Below are positions 7,660 through 14,803 of a stretch of 39,058 nt of DNA, one piece after another. The position numbers were made by a program, and so were the translations under genes. Below the pieces are notes generated by a model, which was given only the letters and a program-made list of their open reading frames with translations, made no database searches and had not been told where the DNA came from. The DNA lies in contig UCIT01000086.1 in the NCBI GenBank assembly GCA_900472625.1, forward strand, positions 223 through 39,280, given 5' to 3'. Positions within the stretch are counted from its first letter, which is position 1. Every line of letters begins with the position of its first letter. The stretch is from Hyphomicrobiales bacterium (GTDB taxonomy: Bacteria; Pseudomonadota; Alphaproteobacteria; Rhizobiales; Rhizobiaceae).

Positions 7660-8523
7660 ATGAGCATCAAGACCAACAAAATCGCCTTCCAGGGCGACTT
7701 TGGCGCCAATTCCGACATGGCCTGCCGCGACATGTTTTCTGATATGGAGCCACTGCCGTGCCAGACCTTCGAGGATGCCTTCGTGGCGCTGGAGAATGGC
7801 GATGCCGATCTGGCGATGATCCCGATTGAAAACACCATCGCCGGCCGTGTCGCCGACATCCATCACCTGCTGCCGGAATCGCGCCTGCACATCATCGGCG
7901 AGTACTTCATGCCGATCCGCTTCCAGCTGATGGTGCTCCCCGGCGTCACCAAGGATGAGGTCCGCACCGTCCACAGCCACATCCACGCGCTCGGCCAGTG
8001 CCGCAAGATCGTCCGCGCCAACGGCTGGAAGGCCGTGGTCGCCGGCGATACCGCCGGTGCCGCCAAGCTGGTGCAGGAAACCGGCGACCGCTCGATGGCG
8101 GCGTTGGCGCCGCGTCTCGCCGCCGATCTTTACAAGCTCGACATCATCGCCGAAAACGTCGAGGACACCGAGGACAATGTCACCCGCTTCGTCATCCTCT
8201 CGCGAGACGAGAATTGGGCGACGCGTGGTTCGTCCGAGGAAAAGCTGGTGACGACCTTCGTCTTCAACGTCCGCAACATCCCCGCCGCCCTCTATAAGGC
8301 GCTTGGCGGCTTCGCCACCAACGGCATCAACATGACCAAGCTCGAGAGCTACCAGCTCGGCGGCAAGTTCGTGGCGACGCAGTTCTACGCCGACATCGAA
8401 GGCCACCCCGAAGACGCAAACGTCCGCCGGGCGCTCGAGGAGTTGCAGTTCTTCTCCGAAAAGGTGCGGATACTGGGCGTCTACAAGGGTCACCCGATGC
8501 GGGGGCAGTTGCAGAAGCACTAA
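7660..8523 (+). CDS. pheA: Prephenate dehydratase (monofunctional, with ACT domain)
   Basis: Converts prephenate to phenylpyruvate in phenylalanine synthesis. At 287 residues it is the monofunctional type without chorismate mutase. The catalytic domain has the substrate motif PIENTIAG (55-62) and the TRF motif at 175-177 (NVTRFVIL). The C-terminal ACT domain (about 195-280) contains GINMTKLESYQ, corresponding to the ESRP/GALV region that binds phenylalanine, so feedback inhibition is expected. ATG 7660 follows kdsB closely; a longer in-frame frame back to 7411 only overlaps kdsB. A bulged hairpin (8523-8542) without a T-run follows the stop. Confidence 0.95.
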   Translation: MSIKTNKIAFQGDFGANSDMACRDMFSDMEPLPCQTFEDAFVALENGDADLAMIPIENTIAGRVADIHHLLPESRLHIIGEYFMPIRFQLMVLPGVTKDEVRTVHSHIHALGQCRKIVRANGWKAVVAGDTAGAAKLVQETGDRSMAALAPRLAADLYKLDIIAENVEDTEDNVTRFVILSRDENWATRGSSEEKLVTTFVFNVRNIPAALYKALGGFATNGINMTKLESYQLGGKFVATQFYADIEGHPEDANVRRALEELQFFSEKVRILGVYKGHPMRGQLQKH

Positions 8524-8583
8524 GAGGGCGCCAAGGCGCTCTGCGTATGGTGGTATCTCAGCGCGACGGCCGCATAAAATACT

Positions 8584-8700
8584 CCCTCATCCCGGCCTTG
8601 TGCCGGGATTCAGCAGCGTCGCGTCTGCGACGCGAAGGAGTCTTTCCAGCCCAAAGACTTGGGCTGGCTGGATCTCTGTGACAAGCACAGAGATGAGGGT
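8584..8700. repeat. RIME-like rhizobial intergenic palindromic repeat
   Basis: The 218-base gap between pheA and the VOC gene is mostly this element. Four hairpins lie in a row: ATCCCGGC/GCCGGGAT at the left, GCGTCGC/GCGACGC, CCAGCCCAA/TTGGGCTGG, and ATCTCTGTG/CACAGAGAT at the right. The ends CCCTCAT and ATGAGGG are inverted, and the left and right arms are related, so the whole is a mosaic palindrome. The right arm (CTGTGCTTGTCACAG type) matches what is known as the rhizobial intergenic mosaic element. It may act as an mRNA end stabiliser for pheA. Confidence 0.75.
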
Positions 8701-8741
8701 GGAGAGAGTAATCCGCGCTCGGTCTACGATAGAAACACCAC

Positions 8742-9110
8742 TCATTTATCCGGCTCACAAACCCTGAGACGATGCCCATCCGGATCAAGCACCACGAAAG
8801 TCGGGCCGAAGTCGAGGTCGGTGAGGTCCTGGGCGATCGGCAGATGCCGGCCACGCCAATCCTGGTAAAGCTTCGAGACGCCATTCTCTCCCGGCACCAT
8901 GAAGGCAATCTCGGCGCGGCTGCCGATCGCCGAGGGCTGCGGCACGACGCTGCTCAGCCGCCACAGCCCGAGCGTGAAGCCGCCGTCGAGCGCGAAGGCG
9001 ACGAAGTTGGGGGCCGCCGCGACCGGTTCGCGGTTGAGCAGCGACTTGTAGAACGATGCGCTCTCGGCCGGGTCCCTGACATAGAGAATGATAAGGTTCG
9101 GGCTGTTCAT
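8742..9110 (-). CDS. VOC (glyoxalase/bleomycin-resistance) family protein
   Basis: A 122-residue single-domain protein of the vicinal oxygen chelate fold. It has the beta-alpha-beta start (NLIILYVRDPAESASFYKSLL) and the C-terminal PTFVVLDPDGHRLRVCEP, the usual last strand with a DPDG turn. The family covers dioxygenases, glyoxalases and antibiotic-binding proteins; the function cannot be chosen here. ATG 9110 has a good AAGAGGGAT ribosome-binding site, while a 22-codon extension upstream has none. It is the last gene of the HIT-nudC-WYL cluster, 102 bases after the small protein gene. Confidence 0.8.
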   Translation of the reverse strand: MNSPNLIILYVRDPAESASFYKSLLNREPVAAAPNFVAFALDGGFTLGLWRLSSVVPQPSAIGSRAEIAFMVPGENGVSKLYQDWRGRHLPIAQDLTDLDFGPTFVVLDPDGHRLRVCEPDK

Positions 9111-9212
9111 GGTGGTATCCCTCTTGGTGTGAAGCAGACGCAGTGGGGCAAACGCCGCCGGGGTTGCCGGCAGCATTGCGAAGATCCGGATGAAATGTCT
9201 GAAGGGTTTGGG

Positions 9213-9461
9213 TTACGTCTCGCGGTCGCGGCGGGTCCAGTCGACGAAGCCGATATCGCGACGCAGATTCTCGGAGAGCGATTCGGCGTCGAGGCGCGGC
9301 GCACTGCCACGGCCCATGGTCCGCGATGCATTCTGCATCATCCGCAGCATCAGCGATTGCGGGTAGGGCGCATCGCATGCGCCATCATCGGCATGGCGGT
9401 TGCTGCCGATCGTCTGACCCATTGTCTGGCCCATCATGTGGGTTGCGTTCAGGCTCGTCAT
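9213..9461 (-). CDS. Small protein of unknown function with DUF1127-like tail
   Basis: An 82-residue reading frame whose ATG at 9461 is preceded by a perfect AGGAGG at 8-base spacing, strong evidence that it is translated. The N-terminal half is Met/Thr/Gly-rich (MMGQTMGQTIG). The C-terminal end SLSENLRRDIGFVDW resembles the LxRDIG tail of DUF1127-type short proteins, which are basic, often stress-related and in part RNA-linked. The similarity is short, so no family is claimed. It lies between the WYL regulator and the VOC gene on the same strand and may be a target of that regulator. Confidence 0.65.
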   Translation of the reverse strand: MTSLNATHMMGQTMGQTIGSNRHADDGACDAPYPQSLMLRMMQNASRTMGRGSAPRLDAESLSENLRRDIGFVDWTRRDRET

Positions 9462-9513
9462 GGCAGGTCCTCCTGTTTCGATAGGAGCCATACTAGCCTC
9501 ACATGCTGTCAGT

Positions 9514-10218
9514 TTATGGCAGTAGTGTTTGACGCTCTCGCGGCACCACCTCGCGCTCGTGCCACTCTTGCAGCAGCACCGCGCGGCGCCTGGGATAGCG
9601 CACCTCCTGGGTGGCCATTTCGACGATGCGGTCGGTGCGGAAGTGTCGATAATCCTGTCTGAGCTCGCACCACGCCACGATCATCCGGACCTGCTCGGTA
9701 TAGCTGATGGCAAACGGCCAGACGTTGCGGATGGAGACCGCGCCGCTTTCGTCGGTATAGGTGAGCTTCAGCACCCGCTCGCTGCGGATCGCTTTGCGGA
9801 TAACACCGAGATCGGCCTTGCTTGCGATCGGCGGCCGCATGTGGATGAGAAGCGGCGAGGTCTCGATCTCGTCGCGAATCTCGCGCGGTAGAACATCGGC
9901 GATCTTGGCCAGCGCATCGGCGCCGGCCGCCGCGAGCCTCGGATCGGCGGCCCGGGCCACCCAGCGCGAGCCGAGCACCAGCGCCTCGATCTCGTCCTGC
10001 GAGAACATCATCGGCGGCAGCATGAATCCGGGCTTCAGGATGTAGCCGAGCCCCGGCTCGCCCTCGATATCGGCGCCCTGCGCCTGCAGGCTGGCGATGT
10101 CACGGTAGAGCGTGCGGATGCTGACACCGGTTTCCTCGGCCAGCACCGCGCCGCTCACCGGCCGCCGGTAGCGGCGCAGGGTCTGCAGCAATGTCAGCAG
10201 CCGTTCGGAGCGCGCCAT
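9514..10218 (-). CDS. YafY-type transcriptional regulator (HTH + WYL domain)
   Basis: A 234-residue regulator. The N-terminal winged helix (residues 1-60: RLLTLLQTLRRYRRPVSGAVLAEE, then VSIRTLYRDIASL) is the HTH_11/DeoR-like type. The WYL-type ligand domain covers about 135-210, with VAWCELRQDYRHFRTDRI in place of the core WYL strand. WYL proteins are known to sense nucleic acids or nucleotides in several systems. Its start lies 9 bases after the nudC stop, so it is cotranscribed with the NAD-pyrophosphatase and HIT genes. A local regulator of this cluster is a reasonable inference. Confidence 0.85.
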   Translation of the reverse strand: MARSERLLTLLQTLRRYRRPVSGAVLAEETGVSIRTLYRDIASLQAQGADIEGEPGLGYILKPGFMLPPMMFSQDEIEALVLGSRWVARAADPRLAAAGADALAKIADVLPREIRDEIETSPLLIHMRPPIASKADLGVIRKAIRSERVLKLTYTDESGAVSIRNVWPFAISYTEQVRMIVAWCELRQDYRHFRTDRIVEMATQEVRYPRRRAVLLQEWHEREVVPRERQTLLP

Positions 10219-10227
10219 GGGATTGGC

Positions 10228-11190
10228 CTATCGGTTTTTCCACTCCACCCAGTCGCGCATCAGGCGGTGGGCGATGGCACCCTTGGGCGGCGGCGCCTTG
10301 CCCGTTGTGCCGGGGCGCTCGAGCATCTCGATCGTCTCCTCGCGGGTAAACCAGCGGCAGTCCTCTAGCTCCTGCTCGTCGCGGGTGATGTCGCGCGATT
10401 TCGCCTCGGCATAGCAGCCGATCATCAGCGTGTGCGGCATCGGCCAGGGTTGCGATGCGTGGTAGCGGATGCGGCCGGTGCGAATGCCGGATTCCTCCAG
10501 CGTTTCCCGCCGTACGGCGTTTTCGATCGTCTCGCCCGGCTCGACGAAACCGGCCAGACAGGAATACATGCCGGGCGCGAAATGCGGCCCGCGCCCGAGC
10601 AGGCAGAGATCGCGTTCCTCATCGACGACAAGCATGATGACGACGGGGTCGGTGCGCGGAAAGATCGTGTGCTGGCAAGCGGTGCAAATCCGCTTGTAGC
10701 CACCGATATGGATGTCCATCGGCGCGCCGCAGCGGCCGCAGAAACGGTTGTCGCCGTTCCAGCGGATCAGGCTGGCGGCTTGGGCGAACTCGCCGAGCAG
10801 CACCTCGTCGAGCAGCCCGTCGCGGTAGAGCGCGCGGCCGTCGGCGGGCTTGTACTGGCTCGAAAGCTCTTCTTCCGGCACGCCGACCGGCACCGCCAGC
10901 CGCGGTTCGCCGGATTTGCGGTAGCCGAGCAGGATCGTCTCGTCCCAGTTCGGCTTCAGATCCGTCAGCTCGTAGCGGGCAAACAGCGGGTCAAGCACCT
11001 GGCCGTCATGCTTCAGCACCAGCTTGTCGCCTGAAAAGGCGAAGATATGCGTGCCGTCCCTGGCCAGCGCCTCGGCCACCGAGCTTTCGTTGCGGTGCTC
11101 GGAATCGCGGATCAGGTCGTTGGCGGCAAATGCCGTCAGATTGCTGGGTTCCGGATGGGGTACATCCGAATCGAAAAGCGAACGGCTCAT
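10228..11190 (-). CDS. nudC: NAD(+) diphosphatase / RNA NAD-decapping Nudix hydrolase NudC
   Basis: Hydrolyses NADH/NAD to NMN(H) and AMP, and in E. coli removes NAD caps from RNA. The 320-residue protein has a zinc ribbon with four cysteines (CGRC and CTAC, around residues 150-170). A complete Nudix box GFVEPGETIENAVRRETLEE follows. After it comes SQPWPMP, the diagnostic signature of NADH pyrophosphatases that separates them from other Nudix enzymes. The ATG overlaps the HIT stop by four bases (ATGA), so the HIT and NudC proteins are translationally coupled. Two nucleotide-cleaving enzymes followed by a WYL regulator make a coherent nucleotide or RNA-cap salvage cluster. Confidence 0.93.
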   Translation of the reverse strand: MSRSLFDSDVPHPEPSNLTAFAANDLIRDSEHRNESSVAEALARDGTHIFAFSGDKLVLKHDGQVLDPLFARYELTDLKPNWDETILLGYRKSGEPRLAVPVGVPEEELSSQYKPADGRALYRDGLLDEVLLGEFAQAASLIRWNGDNRFCGRCGAPMDIHIGGYKRICTACQHTIFPRTDPVVIMLVVDEERDLCLLGRGPHFAPGMYSCLAGFVEPGETIENAVRRETLEESGIRTGRIRYHASQPWPMPHTLMIGCYAEAKSRDITRDEQELEDCRWFTREETIEMLERPGTTGKAPPPKGAIAHRLMRDWVEWKNR

Positions 11191-11597
11191 GATGAAAGGG
11201 CTTCCCGCATCGTCTCTATGAATTGATCTCGTTTTGCGTCCTCGTAGGCCTCCGCCTTTCCGAATCCCCAGACGGGACCCGGCCAGTTGGCGTCACCTTC
11301 GAAGCGCGCGATCACGTGAACATGAAGCTGGCGGACGATATTGCCAATAGCTGCGATATTGATTTTTGTGGCATTGGTCGCCGTCTTCAGCGCCGATGCC
11401 GCCATCTCCGTCTCGAAAGTCAGCATCACTTGGTCGAGCGGCGTCAGCTCGAAAATCTCGGTGATGCCGGCCCGCTGCGGCACCAGGATCAGCCACGGCC
11501 AGCGACAATCCCTGGCGAGCCGGAAGTCGCACAGGCTCGTTTTCATGATGCTGATGCTGTCATTGGCCAGCCGGTGGTCGAGCTTGAATGCGTCCAA
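11187..11597 (-). CDS. HIT domain protein (TTG start)
   Basis: Histidine-triad superfamily protein, a nucleotide hydrolase or transferase acting on dinucleoside phosphates or AMP conjugates. The motif reads LHVHVIAR: His92 and His94 are present, but Ile96 replaces the third His, followed by the subfamily segment GDANWPGPVWG. A TTG at 11597 is proposed as start because GGAGG lies 8 bases upstream and the protein then begins with the DAFKLDHRLANDS segment expected at the start of this subfamily. The first in-frame ATG (11717) would run into the SRP RNA gene. The 136-residue product is a normal length. It is the promoter-proximal gene of the nudC cluster and is divergent from ffs. Confidence 0.82.
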   Translation of the reverse strand: MDAFKLDHRLANDSISIMKTSLCDFRLARDCRWPWLILVPQRAGITEIFELTPLDQVMLTFETEMAASALKTATNATKINIAAIGNIVRQLHVHVIARFEGDANWPGPVWGFGKAEAYEDAKRDQFIETMREALSS

Positions 11598-11648
11598 CGG
11601 GTATTCCTCCAGAGTTTTCCATAGGCTAGCAGTTTTTTCCGAGCTTGG

Positions 11649-11677
11649 CTTGCATTTGATCGCGATATTGCCGATAT
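11649..11677 (+). promoter_or_regulatory. Promoter of the SRP RNA gene
   Basis: CTTGCA (11649-11654) and CGATAT (11672-11677) are 17 bases apart, matching the alphaproteobacterial sigma-70 pattern CTTGAC-N17-CTATAT. Initiation would fall near 11684, at the 5' end of the RNA. The same CTTGCA box is used in the rimP leader promoter at 19265. Confidence 0.7.
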
Positions 11678-11685
11678 GTGCCTTC

Positions 11686-11781
11686 GGGAGGTTGGTGGTG
11701 GACGAGCCACTCGCCAACCGGGTCAGGTCCGGAAGGAAGCAGCCCTAACGAGCCAGGCACGGGTCATCGTGCCAGCCTCCC
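11686..11781 (+). ncRNA. ffs: Signal recognition particle RNA (4.5S type)
   Basis: The universally conserved SRP apical loop GGTCAGGTCCGGAAGGAAGC begins at 11721, followed by AGCCCTAA. The closing stem is visible: GGGAGGTTGG (11686-11695) pairs with CCAGCCTCCC (11772-11781) with one G-U pair. About 96 nt, the small bacterial form. It lies immediately upstream of dnaX, the usual place in alphaproteobacteria. The RNA binds Ffh and targets membrane proteins to the translocon. A short hairpin GCCCGG/CCGGGC (11801-11816) lies between it and the dnaX start. Confidence 0.95.
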
Positions 11782-11829
11782 ACCCTTCTCTCCATCCTTT
11801 GCCCGGGAGTCCGGGCGCTAAGCAGGGCG

Positions 11830-13704
11830 ATGAGCGACACCGAGCGACAATCACAAGATGCCGCCTCGACGGGCACCGGATACCGGGTGCTGGCACGCAA
11901 ATACCGCCCCAAGGATTTCACGGATCTGATGGTCGGCCAGGAGCCGATGGTCCAGACCCTGACCAACGCCTTCGAGACCGGCCGTATCGCGCAAGCCTAC
12001 ATGCTGACCGGCGTCCGCGGGGTCGGCAAGACCACGACCGCCCGCATCCTGGCCCGCGCGCTGAACTACAAGACATCAGAGATCGACAAGCCGACCATCG
12101 ACCTCCGCATCCCCGGCGACAATTGCCAGGCGATCATGGAAGGTCGCCATGTCGACGTCATCGAGATGGACGCCGCCTCGCACACCGGTATCGATGACAT
12201 CAGAGAGATCATCGAGCAGGTGCGCTACCGCCCGGTCTCGGCGCGCTATAAAGTTTACATCATCGACGAAGTGCACATGCTCTCGACCCAGGCCTTCAAC
12301 GGCCTGCTGAAGACGCTCGAGGAGCCGCCGGAGCACGTCAAATTCATCTTCGCCACGACGGAAATCCGCAAGGTGCCGATCACCGTTCTGTCGCGCTGCC
12401 AGCGCTTCGACCTGCGCCGCATCAGCGCCTCGGATCTGGTCGGCCTGTTCACGACGATCGCGGCCAAGGAAGGCATCGAGGCAGAGCCGGATGCGCTGGC
12501 GATGATCGCGCGTGCCGCCGAAGGTTCGGCGCGTGACGGCCTGTCGCTGCTCGATCAGGCGATTGCCCATGGCGGCGGCGCGGTTCTGGCCGAATCCGTG
12601 CGGGGGATGCTCGGCCTTGCCGACCGCGCCCGCATCGTCGACCTGTTCCAGCATGTCATCAAGGGCGATGTCGCGGCAGCTCTTGGTGAATTCGAGAGCC
12701 AGTACGAGGCCGGCGCCAATCCGGTCGCGGTGCTCACCGATCTCGCCGATTTCACCCATCTGGTGACGCGCCTCAAATACGTGCCCGATGCCGCCAACGA
12801 TCCGTCGCTGAGCGAAATCGAGCGCACCAAGGGCGCGGAATTCTCGCAAGGCGTTGCCGTCACCGCGCTGTCGCGCATCTGGCAGATGCTGCTGAAGGGC
12901 ATTCCCGAGGTCGAGGCCTCCTCGCGTCCGTCGGGTGCGGCCGAAATGGTGCTGATCCGTCTCGCCCATGCCGCCCATCTGCCAGCGCCAGAAGACGCCG
13001 CTCGTCGCCTCGCCGAATTTGCCGAAAACAACGGCGGCGCCCGCGCGCCATCGCCTTCAGGCAACGGCGGCGGCAATGGCGGCGCGACGGTCAGCTATCA
13101 GGGCAATGTGATGGCCCGCGCCACCGAGGCAGCACAGCCGCGGCCGCAGACATCGGGCCCGACCGCCATGTTGCGCGTCGTCCCGGCATCCGATCCGCAG
13201 GCGATGCCGGTCGGTCGCACCGAGGCGAAGCCCGCCGATGCGCCGAAGCCGCTGGTCTCGGTCAATTCGGTCAGCGACATCGTCAATCTTGCCGGCGAAA
13301 AGCGCGATGCCAAGATCAAGGCGCTGGTGCGCAATTTCGTCCGCCCCGTTCGCGTCCAGCCCGGCATCCTCGATGTCAACCTGACGGAAGGCGCGCCGGG
13401 CACGTTGCTCAACGAGCTTGCGGTCAAGCTCAAGGACTGGACCGGTATCCACTGGATAGTCAGCCTCAGCCGTGAGGCCGGACAACCGACCATGGTCGAG
13501 GCCGAAGCCCGCGACAAGGCACAGCAGGTCAGCGACGCCCGTCAGGATCCCGATGTGGCCGCCATCCTCGCGCAGTTCCCGGGCGCCAAGATCATCGACG
13601 TCCGCGTACGCGCGCCGGATATCGAGGTCGAGGAGATCCAGGCGCCGGGGACTGCCGAATCCGAAGAGGGCGATATCCTGCCCGGCGACGACATAGAATT
13701 CTGA
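11830..13704 (+). CDS. dnaX: DNA polymerase III subunit gamma/tau
   Basis: Clamp-loader ATPase of 624 residues. Walker A GVRGVGKT is at about 61-68, Walker B IIDEVHML at about 145-152, and the sensor segment TVLSRCQRFDLRRI near 190-203. The zinc-binding four-cysteine module found between Walker A and Walker B in E. coli DnaX is absent: the corresponding segment (KTSEIDKPTIDLRIPGDNCQ) keeps one Cys. The C-terminal third is the tau-type extension with an Ala/Gly-rich linker (about 395-430) and a final acidic tail. I saw no A-rich slippery heptamer at the domain border, so a separate gamma product by frameshift is not evident. ybaB follows after 34 bases. Confidence 0.95.
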   Translation: MSDTERQSQDAASTGTGYRVLARKYRPKDFTDLMVGQEPMVQTLTNAFETGRIAQAYMLTGVRGVGKTTTARILARALNYKTSEIDKPTIDLRIPGDNCQAIMEGRHVDVIEMDAASHTGIDDIREIIEQVRYRPVSARYKVYIIDEVHMLSTQAFNGLLKTLEEPPEHVKFIFATTEIRKVPITVLSRCQRFDLRRISASDLVGLFTTIAAKEGIEAEPDALAMIARAAEGSARDGLSLLDQAIAHGGGAVLAESVRGMLGLADRARIVDLFQHVIKGDVAAALGEFESQYEAGANPVAVLTDLADFTHLVTRLKYVPDAANDPSLSEIERTKGAEFSQGVAVTALSRIWQMLLKGIPEVEASSRPSGAAEMVLIRLAHAAHLPAPEDAARRLAEFAENNGGARAPSPSGNGGGNGGATVSYQGNVMARATEAAQPRPQTSGPTAMLRVVPASDPQAMPVGRTEAKPADAPKPLVSVNSVSDIVNLAGEKRDAKIKALVRNFVRPVRVQPGILDVNLTEGAPGTLLNELAVKLKDWTGIHWIVSLSREAGQPTMVEAEARDKAQQVSDARQDPDVAAILAQFPGAKIIDVRVRAPDIEVEEIQAPGTAESEEGDILPGDDIEF

Positions 13705-13738
13705 GAGACCAGGCTTTACAGACCAGAAGGAGAAGACG

Positions 13739-14062
13739 ATGCGCGACATCATGGGCATGATGGGCAAAGTCAAGGAAATGCAGGCCAAGATGGAGCAGAT
13801 GCAGGCGGAAATCGCCGAGCTCACGGCCGAAGGCACGTCGGGTGGCGGTCTGGTGACCGTTGTCCTCAACGGCAAGGGCGAGATGCGCAGCCTGAAGATC
13901 GATCCGTCGCTGTTCAAGGAAGACGACGTCGAGATCCTCGAGGACCTGATCGTCGCCGCCCACAAGGACGCCAAGGACAAGGCTGAGGCCGTCGCTGCCG
14001 AAAAGACCAAGGCACTGACGGCAGGCCTGCCGCTGCCGCCCGGCTTCAAGATGCCTTTCTGA
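13739..14062 (+). CDS. ybaB: YbaB/EbfC family nucleoid-associated protein
   Basis: A 107-residue protein with the family layout: an N-terminal Met/Gln-rich helix (VKEMQAKMEQMQAEIAEL), a central sheet (GGGLVTVVLNGKGEMRSLKIDP) and the closing PLPPGFKMPF. The family binds DNA as a tweezer-like dimer and is nearly always linked to dnaX and recR. A good AGAAGGAG ribosome-binding site precedes ATG 13739. A hairpin at 14090-14113 (GGCGCCGTCC/GGTCGGCGCC, one mismatch, no T-run) follows and may end the transcript, since recR is separated from here by two genes on the other strand. Confidence 0.93.
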   Translation: MRDIMGMMGKVKEMQAKMEQMQAEIAELTAEGTSGGGLVTVVLNGKGEMRSLKIDPSLFKEDDVEILEDLIVAAHKDAKDKAEAVAAEKTKALTAGLPLPPGFKMPF

Positions 14063-14089
14063 TCGCATAACGCGCGAATGGAACACGAC

Positions 14090-14113
14090 GGCGCCGTCCT
14101 ATTGGTCGGCGCC
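14090..14113. terminator. Possible terminator hairpin after ybaB
   Basis: Stem of ten pairs with one mismatch and a TATT loop between ybaB and the convergent DUF992 gene. There is no U-tract, so it may be only an mRNA-end structure or a factor-dependent site. Confidence 0.3.
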
Positions 14114-14147
14114 TGTCAGCTTTCGGCCTCGCCGGTCGTGCGAGGCC

Positions 14148-14690
14148 TTACTTGGCGTGCTGCGCCGAATGCTTCTGCGTCTGATGCTTGGCCGGCTTCA
14201 TTTTCGGCGGCGCAACGAAGGTCAGCTTCATGTTGGCAATCCCGGCCGCCACGTTGAGCCCGGATGTCCCTTCCACCGAAAGCGGCTGTAGCGCCACCGA
14301 TCCGTCCAGCCCGCCGACCAGCGCATTGGCGCCGAGGCCCAGCCCGACCGTCGCATTCGCCGCCACGCCGGAATAGCTGCCCTGTAGCACGCCATCGGGA
14401 TGATTGGCCGGCGCATAGACATACCAGATCAGCGTTCCGCCTTTGAGCACACCGATATCGACGCCGATCTTGGTGATCGCGCCGCGATAGTGTTCGACGT
14501 GCCCCGGAGACGACGGCGTGAACGTGCAGTCGACCTCCCGTTTCGAGCCGATGATCATGCCGATGCCCGCCGAGATGTCGCAGGTGAGCGAACCCGCGTG
14601 AACGCTGGCCGCCGTGGCCGGTTGAGCGGAAGAGATGGCGGTGGCCGCGGCAACGGCCAGAGCAACAGAGCTGAGTTTGAAGACGGACAT
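14148..14690 (-). CDS. DUF992 family exported protein
   Basis: A 180-residue protein with a clear signal peptide (MSVFKLSSVALAVAAATAIS, then an AxA region near residue 27). The mature part resembles the DUF992 family known from Rhizobiales: SLTCDISAGIGMIIGSKREVDC near the start with two cysteines that may form a disulfide, then EHYRGAITKIGVDIGVLKGG. The function is unknown; location is periplasmic or envelope. AAGGAGG at ideal spacing before ATG 14690 fixes the start. The C-terminal tail is rich in Lys, His and Gln. It lies inside the usual dnaX-ybaB-recR operon, on the opposite strand. Confidence 0.82.
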   Translation of the reverse strand: MSVFKLSSVALAVAAATAISSAQPATAASVHAGSLTCDISAGIGMIIGSKREVDCTFTPSSPGHVEHYRGAITKIGVDIGVLKGGTLIWYVYAPANHPDGVLQGSYSGVAANATVGLGLGANALVGGLDGSVALQPLSVEGTSGLNVAAGIANMKLTFVAPPKMKPAKHQTQKHSAQHAK

Positions 14691-14803
14691 ACGAGCCTCC
14701 TTCGATTGGCAATCCGTCCTGTTGCAACTAGGCAAACTGTGTCCATCAGCAAGTGATGATGGATCCGATTTTTCCACAGGCGCCTTCCAAGGCTCGAACG
14801 TCG

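Noticed and set aside
8523..8542. Intrinsic terminator of pheA
   Set aside because: The stem (AGAG...CTCT with inner GCGCC/GGCGC) is bulged and has no T-run, so it was mentioned only in the pheA entry.
8584..8700. CRISPR-like array
   Set aside because: The hairpins are different from each other and not regularly spaced repeats with spacers; the pattern is a RIME-type palindrome.
11598..11717. Upstream ATG extension of the HIT gene to 11717
   Set aside because: It would overlap the SRP RNA gene and its promoter; the TTG at 11597 has a good ribosome-binding site.
11830..13704. Programmed frameshift producing DnaX gamma
   Set aside because: No A-rich slippery heptamer with a following stop was seen near the end of the ATPase part.
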